A DNA stretch of 64,000 bases, taken from Delphinapterus leucas. Lineage: Eukaryota > Chordata > Mammalia > Artiodactyla > Monodontidae. This document shows, piece by piece, positions 35,992-46,800 of this stretch. A program made the translations under genes and the position numbers. The stretch covers positions 8,974,354-9,038,353 of the forward strand of contig NW_022098031.1 of NCBI RefSeq assembly GCF_002288925.2, given 5' to 3'. The notes below the pieces were generated by a model. That model saw only the letters and a list, made by a program, of their open reading frames with translations. It searched no databases and was not told the origin of the DNA. Position 1 is the stretch's first letter; each line of letters starts with the position of its first letter.

Positions 35992-36985
35992 TTCTCTGAA
36001 GACTTACCAGACCATCGCTCTCTAGGGGTGATTAGTCAATTACCCATTTGAGGCTTCTGGAAGGAGCTTCCTGCAGTGGAAGCAAAGAGAAGATGTGAAG
36101 CCAAGCTGGGGCATGGATTGTGGAAGATGGCAACATATTCAAGATTGCCAGCCTCTTGTGTATATGAATGCATTTGTAAGCATCCCCTAAATTATCTTGA
36201 AGGTCCTTTGCTGATGGAGGTATGATTGATTTCTCACACAGCTAAGGAGGATTTTGTTTTGTCTGTATTGACTATCTACCACACAGAATATATGTATGAA
36301 ATTTATGTCATCAGATGACGACTTGAAGAGCTGCTGAAGAAATTATTATTGTGTGTTTAGATGCTTTTATGTTTGCAAAAACTCTGTCTTGTGAATGGAC
36401 TGTCAGCTGTTAAACTGTTCCTGTTTTAAGTGCTAATTCCTTTCTCAGTTACTAGAATCTTGCCGCTAAAGTTGTGATTGAAAATGGATTTTTAACAAAT
36501 AAGTCCTTGTTTTTGAAAAAAAAGTCAGAAGCAGTAACTATTTTATATGGAAATGTGTCTTGAAAATATTATCTATTAAATGTGTATTTATCAGTACCTC
36601 GTACCAATCAATTACAGAGCACAATGATTGTCATTGGGTATATATGTATTTACTCTCTACTATTGGTCATAGAGGTGGTTTCTGCTCCAGAATTCTACCC
36701 ACTGTATTTCTACATTGTGAGTCATTTTACTTTCAAAGGGAAAAACAAATTTGTAGCAACTATGATGTGTTAAGAATTTTAAATACTTGTCTCTCTTTTA
36801 CTAAGAAAGAATTTTTGAATATGCTGTCTACCTGAAATATCTCTCCCAGCAAAAGGCAGATGCCTTTGGGAATGATGTAACCTGTCTCATTTCCAGAGCT
36901 TCTTTAAAAGGATGCTGCCATGGATATCCTTAAATCTCTGAAAGGATTTAATCCTCAAGAGACAAATAAAGCTTAAAAAAAAAAA
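35992..36985 (+). other. PTPRR: PTPRR 3' untranslated region
   Basis: Sequence from the stop codon to just after the AATAAA at 36965. It is AT-rich, contains no recognisable repeat, and has several ATTTA-like stretches. The right edge is inferred from the poly(A) signal and a following genomic A-run. The true cleavage site could differ by tens of bases, or lie about 0.1 kb downstream if the second AATAAA is used. Confidence 0.75.
36965..36970 (+). terminator. PTPRR poly(A) signal AATAAA
   Basis: A canonical hexamer about 970 bp after the stop codon, followed by GCTT and a run of As. It is the first good signal in the expected position for the 3' end of the gene. Confidence 0.7.
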
Positions 36986-37770
36986 AAACGACACTCAGCA
37001 AACACTAGATGTTCTGCTCAAATATGAATTTTTAATGCAGCTAATGCATTTAATGTTGACTTTGTTTCCTACTGCCAATAAACTACTCTTAATACTAAAT
37101 GTTGAGTAAGGCATGGACTTTTTTTTTCCTATTTGAAGCGAGACCATTATCTTTTGGGGAAAGCCTGAAGTCGATAGTGGGATGGGTTTAATTTTAGTCT
37201 GCCTCTCCCCAGTGGAGATGGCTATTTCAAACTGTAGTATTGTCAACACTTGAGAGATAATGATCTAGAAGTGCCATCATTACGTGGTTTTCCTCGATAG
37301 GCTCCCAGCTATCACTATACAAACAGTACATGTTTATGTCTTTGTATCACTTGTCGCAGACTCTCATAAATTACACGATTTCTGTTTGTTCAGCAGAATC
37401 GCATCACCTGAAGAGATGGAACGTAGGAACATTCAGTTACCTAAGATTACAATTCCTTTCTTCCTTCTTGAGCTTAAGTAGTCATGTGCCACAGGGATGG
37501 TAGAAGAAAACTTACAAGTTTTATTCTGCTCCTGAAGGCTGGAATATTTTCTACATAAAAAAAGAGAGGCAATCATAATCCCTTCTTTCTAAGGAAACAG
37601 AAAAGGACAACTGGTGTAAAACTTCCCCCAAACAATTCAATAGGAGGAAGTGCTCGTCACTGACTTTTCCCCCCACCATGAAGGCACATTTCCTTCCTAG
37701 TCTTTGCTTCTCTTATCTGGGAGATTTTTTTTTTCCTCCAAGCGAAGCATGAACAGTCGTTAAGTGGAAA
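36986..37770 (+). promoter_or_regulatory. PTPRR-PTPRB intergenic segment; putative PTPRB long-isoform promoter and 5' UTR
   Basis: The only DNA between the PTPRR 3' end and the PTPRB start codon, about 0.8 kb, so the upstream promoter and 5' UTR of the long PTPRB transcript should lie here. It is not a CpG island and has no evident TATA box close to the ATG. Possible endothelial-type sites are an ETS-like AGGAAGTG at 37645-37652, an ETS-like TTCCTTCC around 37690-37698 and a GATA site (CTTATCT, minus strand) at 37712-37718. Such short motifs occur by chance; their role is inference. No recognised repeat breaks the segment. Confidence 0.5.
37077..37082 (+). terminator. Possible alternative PTPRR poly(A) signal
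   Basis: A second AATAAA 112 bp downstream of the first, with T-rich sequence shortly after it (around 37120-37130). It could give a slightly longer 3' UTR. Choice between the two cannot be made from sequence alone. Confidence 0.4.
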
Positions 37771-37825
37771 ATGGAGGCTGAATTTTACGTGGCGATTCTT
37801 ACCTGCTTCATCTTCGGGAACTCAG
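37771..37825 (+). CDS. PTPRB: PTPRB exon 1 (long isoform): start codon and signal peptide
   Basis: The ATG at 37771 sits in a strong context (A at -3, G at +4: aaaATGG). It encodes MEAEFYVAILTCFIFGNS, a short acidic start followed by a hydrophobic core, as expected for a cleaved signal peptide. The exon ends with one base of a split Glu codon and a perfect gtgagt donor. The next intron is 1.27 kb. Confidence 0.93.
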
Positions 37826-40800
37826 GTGAGTGGGTCTGCCTCAGTTTCCTGAGGCATTTCTCCAACAGCCTGCAGTGGAGTCTCTGTCCTTTGAAAAGTG
37901 TCTGAAACAAGGCGGAAATGGAGCCGGGTCTCCATGGCAGTTTAGCCAAAGACAATGAGGAGGGGGAATAAAACGAGCCTGCCATGCCCACACAGTTGAG
38001 ATTTCTCTCCAAAAGAAAATAAATGGCCTTCTCTTGTGTCTTCCAAATGCCTCAGGCAGCTCCTGAAATGGCATCCTTACAGCAGAGAGTAAAGTAACCC
38101 TGAGGGGGGAAGAATGTATCATTATGTAACAGTCTGTGGCATCTCCATGCTTTTTCCCTGTCAGGCTATAGTTTTGTTTCCTTTGTGTTAAAGAAAGAAA
38201 ATATAAGAAATATGGTTAAAGGGGGTTGGGGAACTGTGGTGTGTTTTATTTGGAAGTTGTGATTTTTGGAACGTCTGAATATTTTCATGGGCGAGCTGAG
38301 AAAATTAAGTAAAAGCACCTTGAAAATGGTTTTTGAGCCTGAATATCTCATTTTTTAATACTGATGTTTAACAATTGGGTATTTAGTTTCCTTACACGGA
38401 GTAGAGGTGATTTTTTTAATCTATTAGCATTTGAAGGAAGACTGTAGATACTGTCACAAAATAGAGAAATGCTTCTCCCTAGGATTATAAAAAAATTAGT
38501 TTGTGATAATTAATACTTTCATTTGGTTGCTATTAGCTAGGAGGGTGTGCTAAGAGGAATGAGAAATTTTATTTGTGGATAAATATATCCAATTTTTAAA
38601 AATTATGTTCAAACTAGTCCATTTGTATACTAACACTTATTGCAATAGTAATTTAAGGTTTGGAAAAAGGGTTGCTTTTTTAGAGTGGGGGATGGAGGTG
38701 AGGTGGAAGGAGTGAAATGGTTAAAACAGGAACTGGGTTTTTTATAACTTTAACATATTTAGTTATTTGGGCTAAAATATCGCACCATACTCTTTGGATG
38801 GTTTTGTTTCTTTTCCAAGCTTCCTTTCATTATTTCAACGGGGGTGTATTTTCTTCCCTAAGCCATGTGAAAGGAAAAGAAAGGGAGCTAAGTGTGACAT
38901 TTTGACATTGTCTGCTTTGGGATTTTAAATCACATGTGTTGAATCTGGGAATAGTCACTTGAAATGATAGCAATTGCAAAAGATAAGTAAACCTCGTATT
39001 TTGACCTGGCTGATTTGTGGGTGGGTTGTTTTTGTTTTCGTTTTCTGGTGGGCCTTATGATTTGCTACGTAGTACTTGATGAGCTTCTCATCTTCCAGAG
39101 GGGTTTCAGATTGTCCATGTCCAGAAACAACAGTGCCTTTTCAAAAATGAGAGAGTGGTCATGGACTTGTGCAATGGGACCAGCCAGAACCAGCAGTGGA
39201 TGTGGACTGAGGATGGGAAGCTCCTTCATGTTAAATCTGCTCTGTGCCTGGGCATCTCTGATTCTTCCGGTGGCCCTTCCCGATCCGCCATCTTTGCCCC
39301 CTGCTCCCGGGCACCTCGATGGACTTGCTATGAGACGGAAGGGTTCCTTGAGGTGGAAAATGCCTCTCTCTTTCTCAAGAAACAAGGCTTCAGGGTAGTG
39401 GTCAAGAAGGGCAGGAAGTACCTCCACAGCTGGATGAAAATAGATGTCAACGAAGAGGGAAAACCAGTCAATGAAAGCCTCTGCTCTAAAAAAGGTGAGC
39501 TCTTCCTTTCGGAATCGATTCTGAAAGTTTTTCTGCTAAATGTCTTGTTTTTTCACATTCAAGGGAAGTCCACATGCCCCAACAAAATTCCTATGGAAGA
39601 TTCATAAGCTAATGGAAATGGATCACGTGGTACCCACTGACTTGGAAAACTTCATTATCTTCATTAAAATAAGCTCAGCTTTTTCTATCTCTCATTCTTC
39701 CTTCCTTTTTTTCTTGCTTCTTTGTTAATTCAACAAATATTTCTCGAGCTTCTCTTTTGTTCCAGACATTAAGCACTTTGGTTTAGTACTACTAAATGTG
39801 GCTATGTAGCTCTATGTACATATGTATATGCAATGACTAAAACCAATGATCAGGAAATTAATATTTTTGCTGATTTAGACACTTCTATTCTCTGATTATG
39901 AGGAACTATTACAACATCATAATGGTGCTTGCTAAGACTGGGAAGATAATAAATTATGCTTTTGACAATCTCTTGTACTAATGTTTAAGGGTAGATATTT
40001 TTTGGAGATAACATATTTTGAAATGGTAAGAACCAATGGGCAGCCACAGAGTTTTCTAATTTGTTGATCTTTGATGGATATAACCTAGCTGATGGACACA
40101 TATAAAAACTTGTATACACGTGCATACATTTTTGGTACAACATACAGTTCAGTCCTAGACTAGGAATTTTTATTTGTGGATACGGCTTAATTTTCTATTT
40201 TATTGAATCATCTTATTGCTTATTTACTCCTCTATTAGAGGTTTGCTTTAGGAAGTCATGAAGGATAAAAGAATTATTACATATTAGGTATAAGTCACTG
40301 GAGGAATTCTGTAGAAATGAAGCCGTTCATTAAGATTAAAATTTGTCAAGGTTAAGGGATTTGTCCCAGATAATTAAGTGGCAGAGGTATGATTAGAACC
40401 CAAGTTTCTTGATTCTTCAACCAGTACATGTTTCATTTTATAGTACTTCCCAAATGCTTACACAGACTCTTGCCCAATTGGCTACATCCAGAATCATCTG
40501 GTGGGGAGACGGAGTAGAGGGAATCATTGCCATCATTTCTTCCTCTGTGATCATCTCCAAGATTTGATTCCAAGAAATCTATATTTGGGCATGATACTTG
40601 ATATTTTTTTAAAAGTTCCCCAAATAATTTTGATTCACCTCATCTGAGGATCAACATCCACTGTACCTTTAAATCTTTTTATTAGGTGTTGATTTTTGAG
40701 GCTTATATGAGTTTTTTTCACCACACTGATCTTTGAACAGTTATCTGTCATTCATTCACTTCAAAAATTAGACAAACATCTAATTAGGTGCCAATTAAAT

Positions 40801-43800
40801 GCATGGGCTCTTCTACAATACAAGAAGAGTCCCTGTTCTTATAAAATTTCTGATATGAGAGTAAGATAAAAAACATGTGAAAGTTAATTAGAAAATTCAA
40901 CTTTATCAGAGAGTATACAGCATATAGCACCAGTTCATACAATTCCTTTCCTGTAGTTCATCTAACTAGGCCTGTCCTAAACAACACAGAAACATTGTAA
41001 ATATTTCAGTTGTAAGGTGTATGGTTATACACAAGAAGTGAGATTCCTCCCCAAATCCTAATCAAACCTTATTTAGAAGAATATTCTTTCATTAGAACTT
41101 TTTAAAAGCACATATGGATTCAGTAGATATGGGTTATTTAAGGTAGAAGATAATTCATGGAAAAAATATGGGTTATTTAAGATAGAAGATAATTCATGGA
41201 AAAACTATCTCCTTTGACCTTCATACAAAACATGCCCAGTGACGGACTTCACTTCAAAAGTAAAGTAGATACAATATATCAGTTACAGTTAACCACTGAA
41301 CATGCCATATCCAAAAATGCCTGATAATGTGTGTTGGGAAAAAAAATGGACTTCTAGAAAAAGCAGAGCTAAAATTTGTATGATTCTAGTTCAAAAAAAT
41401 CTTATATTTGAATATGCATATGTACAATGTATACTTCTGCCTTAACGTGGTTATAAGCTAACAGACACATTTTTCTTCTCCATCCACACAGAATGATATT
41501 GGTTGACCCATAGCATGAACACTCACTGATTTTCTAGAGAATCCATTGTGAAAAATTAAATTGCATGCGGATGTTTGTGATGAATGATTCCAAATGTCCT
41601 TTCTTAAAGAGTTGATAACTAAATATTATACTCTTAAGCAGTACAAATATGCATGTTGTTAATCCATAGGATGTGATTTTTAAAATTAGGTTCTTCAGTA
41701 AAAGCATGCCTGTGAAGGTCAAAATCTGAACCATACATTTCATGTTTGTTTCATAGAGGAAACATTCATGATGCCATTCAAGTATCTAAGTAATATTTCT
41801 CTATTACCTACTGGGTGCCAGAGCTCGTGCTAGTAACTGAAGTGCTCTACACCAGTGATTCTCAACCCAAGCTTCACATCAGAATCCCAATGGGACCTTT
41901 GAAATAGTATTAATACCCAGGCTTCATCCTCTAGGCCAACTAACTCAGGCATTATAATTTTTAAATGCTTCCAAGGTGATTCTAATGTGCAGCCAAAGTT
42001 GAGAATCACTAAATATGTCTTGCTTCTTAGGATAATGGGGAAGGCAAATAGGTAAATAATTAATTACAATAGAGTGTAAGTAGGAAAAAAAAAAAAACCC
42101 CTCCCTCCAATATATATTCTTGCCAGTGTGTCACATTAAGCAACTGCGGGGTTTTTTTTTTTTCGTTTAAAAGATAATTCTTAAATTGGATATTTTTTAA
42201 ACAATCCTTTGAGTGCCCACTGGATTTTGTCATAATTTAGCTATGCTTCATTCTCAATAAGACACCTTTTTTCTTCTTCTACCTCTCCTTTACTCGAGTC
42301 CCTCTATACAGGGAGGGTGAATTGAATAGGTGGGTTAAAATTCAATTCAAAAGTTAAGGTGAAGGTTTTTGAGAGAAGGACCTATACTAGGTAGGGTCAG
42401 ATTTCCTCAAATAATCAGCACTACTGCAATGATTTTTTATTAGGAGAAGAATGTAAAATTGACCTGTATTTAAAATTTTTCATATAATTTATATTTCTTT
42501 AAAACCCCTTGGGACTTCCCTGGTGGGCCAGTGGTTGACACTTTGCCTTCCAATGCAGGGGGTGCAGGTTCAACCCCTGGTTGGGGAGCTAAGATCCCAC
42601 ATGCCTTGCAGCCAAAAAACCAAAACATAAAACAGAAGCAATATTGTAACAAATTCAATAAAGACTTAAAAATAAATAAATAAAACCCCTTAAAATAAGC
42701 TTTTAATGGACAAATAGAATTTAATGGGACCTTATTAATGGGAATCTAATTAAAAAGAATATATAGATTGTGTAGAACCAGGATCACCAGTACGTAGTAG
42801 AATACCAAATTAAAGAAAAGATGGATTGAGATTTTTGCCATTCCCTCTGAATTTCAAGTTTACCCTTAAAGAATATACTACACATCTTCATTCTAAAAAA
42901 AAAAAAAAAAAAAAAAAAGTGTACCTGGTAGACAGACTCTTTTATAAAAAATCAAACTTTTAAGATCAATTTTTTAAAAATTAGAGGCTTATAGCTATTA
43001 TTCTGAATAGTAAGAGTAATAATAAAAAGCATTGCCTCCAAAATGCCAACACATCTGGCTAAAAATTACAAAATTTCATTCTCCACGTATATTCTTTTGT
43101 CAATCAGTTGCCAGATATCCAGTTATCTGGAAACCATCTTACCTTTAGCAAGGTGTCAATAAAACAAGTGATTGACAGATTCTAATTTTTCCTCCCTATA
43201 TTTTGGTGTTATATTGTATAGCTACATCCTTAGAGTCACTGTATTAAGAGTATGACTTTTAGAAATATTTTGTGTATAATTTCTCAGTCTCTATAAATTC
43301 ACACAAGGCAGTGGTCAATAATGCAATAAGGAAAAACCAAATTGTGTTTTGTTCAACAGTGTAGCAATTTTAAATAATCACACATTTGACTTTTTTAAGG
43401 ATTATTATTACTTTAGTAGTAAAAATGCATTCTGAGGCTCAAATCTCTAATTTACAAGCTCTTAAAACATAGCACTCCTAAGTAAAGGGCTTCCTGCATA
43501 GCAAAAACCTTATAAGCTAAAGCGAAAATTATATTGGTCTACAGTTTGGGGGGTCCTTGTACATTTCTAGGAAAGTTCACTAGAAATTCAATTGAAAAGA
43601 TCATTTTTCCATGACCAAGTCTTTTGTATATACAGGAGATGCAAAAGGAAAAGAGTTAGAAAAACTAAATTACTGTGCTATAAACCTGTTAACAGGGATC
43701 ATAACTTAGAAATCTTCATCTCCTTTAAAGGTAATCTTGGTTCCCTTGGTCAATAAATGCTGTCTAAATTAGTAAATGTTTCAATTTCTAAAAGGTGCTG

Positions 43801-46800
43801 AATATCAGAATTATTGGGAACAATAAAGGAAAGCTAAGGACTACTTTATGCCACTATTGAAGTCATGACTGTTGCTTTTCTCTTCTTCCCAAGTTAAGAA
43901 GAATTTTTAAATCAAAAGTTACAGTTGCATCTATTCCAACCGGAAATAGTCTTGACACCACAAGCAGACAACAAAGGTTACAGTGGCCGAATCATTGAAG
44001 TTTTATGGACCTACATGATCTGGAAAATAACTCATTCATTGGCCCCCTCTTTTATATGGGTAACAGAGAAATCTACTCAAAGGATATTACTGATCTGCAA
44101 GCATATCTAAGCAAATAATCCTTAGGAGAGGGAAATAAAAGCATTCTAAACTTGAAAAGTTTCCACAGCACCAGCACAAATCTATTGGCAGGTAGACTAT
44201 GCTCATGTAGTTCTAGGTCTTCTGGATGAAGAGTACAAAATTCCGTCTAGCCTTTGGATACCTATTCCAAGGAATGCCAAGTCTCCCTACAAGTATAAAC
44301 ACCTGGATGATTGTCTAAAATTGTTACTTTCACTAAGATGTTTCATATTGTATGAAGAGAAACATTGTATATGTCAGCCAACCAGTCAACATTTATTCAG
44401 CGTCTACTACAGATTCATTCATTCAGCTCTCATATTTATCTGAGGACAGGCAAATTTTTGCAGACATATTTTCAATATCCCTGATATAGCTGAGTTAGTA
44501 AAATTGTTAAAAGAGATTTCACTGCTGAAGTAAATCATACTGTTGGCTGGCTTGATATACCTGTTGGTTAAAGTAATTGTTTAATTGTATTCATACAGGT
44601 GAGGGAATAAGCATTGTAATAGGTAAACAATCATGTATGCTCTTGGGAGACAGGGTTTTAGTAACTTATTTCCTTTAGGGATTGTTGGAGTGCTTGTAAA
44701 TACAGAGAGCTTGATGGGAAATGAACAAAGCAAAACCGAAAGTGTCTTTTGTATATACAGACTCTACTTTGACCAAATTGGCTGTCACAGCCATTTTAGA
44801 GTTTTTCTCCTAGCATCATTATAACAACATGGGTCTTGCAATTAGCCATTTATTTACATGATCATTGAAAATCATCTGGTCATGATTATTAATACATGCT
44901 TTATACGATCATTAAAAAATTTCTAACACAGTATCCAGAGTCCCCCAACGATTTTCAACCTGTGACACATCAATGAACTTATCAGGGCCCTGTAACCAGG
45001 GCCACAAATGACTTTCATATGTGCTCTTATATCTTTGTGGGTCCCTTTCTCCACTGGGAAAAATAAAATAAGTTAATAGATTTTCATGTGTCCTAACATT
45101 CTCATTCTTTCATGATATGTGAAAAAATTTTTTAACATTTTCTTTGACCGTGAAAGTTCTTTATGAAAAATTATTTTCAAAGAAATTAAATCATTTCATG
45201 GGCCCTAAAATCATGGGCCCTAGGCAATGTTCCAATGTGCTTAATGGATGAGCCAGCCCTGGACACACCAAGTTATTCACCCACTTTCCATCTGCCCTTG
45301 CCCTGACCCTGTTTAAGTAGCCTCTGGCTCAGCATGTCTCTCCCACAGCCTGGTAGCCATGAACTTTTAAGCCATTTTTCCCCCTCCATCCTTCTACCCC
45401 ACCATCTTATCCTTTTCCAATGTATGTGTTTGTACATACAATGTATGTGTTTGTTGGGGCATTAGGATAAACCAGGCACATCTTCATAAGGCAACCCGTA
45501 GGACAGTAGTTGAGTAGTAATTGGCTTTTGAAAAGCATTTCTTTGATTGGCTAAGCTTTCATTTATTTTTTTAACCTAATTTTTTTACTGTGCTATGCTT
45601 TGATGTTTTACTATGCTATGTCCTGGTATCAATTTCCATTTGTTAATTTTACTTTTTTCTAATCTTGCAAATTTTTAAGGTCTGTAAAAAAAAAACATTT
45701 AACCTCTGATTATGTATGCCTTCTCATTTGTTGTGTCTCCCATTGTTTGTAAATTCTCCATCTTTGGTACTCTTTTCAACAACTTTTCACTTCCTTACTC
45801 ACTTTTTCAAATTTTAGGCATGTGTATTTTTTAATGTATCCTTTATTTCATTGACTACATTTTCTGAAATGTTAATTATTCATTTTACCATTTCTAATAA
45901 TGATTTAGACTATTATAATTCCCAGACCTTTCACTTTATCTTTATTCTATCCCAATCTTGTTTAAAATATTTTATATATTAAATGTAAATATTTATGTAT
46001 AGATATATATACACAAATCACCATTTTTCTAAGGTATCTTCTGTTTCATTTGCTAACTCTTTTCCAGATTATTTTCCCACTTTTAAAGGGCACATTACAT
46101 TTGGTGTCTTCCTACAGAATGGAAAGTATCAATATAGTTAAAATGTTCTATCTCCAAAATGAGCTTTATTCAAGTTATTTCTTTCAATATGCTCGAAAGT
46201 TTTTGTATCATTTAAAAGAGGGAAACTAACAAATTGTGTTTTGTCTTTATTATCATCATACAAAAATTCCATTTCTATTATTGATTTTTTCTGAGGCAAT
46301 CATAGATGAATTAATAAACTAAAATACATATTGCTTTTTTAAGAAATGTATTTGAAATATGGGCTTGATATGATGCAGTCATTGCAAATCATCTTATAGG
46401 TGAGCTATCAGTGCTAAACTTTATTTTTCACACATTAAGTGCTAAAACTTCTGAGATTGGACCCAGGATGGTCTGCCTTATTTTGAATTGTGTTCTAAGA
46501 GGAATTGTGTATAATGTGGAAACAATGTAGTGGCAATGGTACAATAAAGCTTTTTAAAAATAGCTTCAACATATTGTTCCATTGTGTAAGAACTTTTCCT
46601 TGCATTTGTCAAAATATATCTTGTTCTTTCATGAACTGTAAAATGTATATACCTTTTCAAAGAACATCAGAAGAATTATAGAACCCAAAACATCCAAAGA
46701 TCTACTACTTTTAGTATAATTTCATAGCACCCATTTCAACAAAGAGTTCAGGCAATGGAAAGATGAACTTATTTTCATCACCTTATATATTTCTATGATG

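Noticed and set aside
39155..39607. A 150-aa + strand frame starting at an internal ATG in PTPRB exon 2
   Set aside because: It simply reads exon 2 in frame and on past a good gtgagc donor into the intron. The spliced model fits the homologue.
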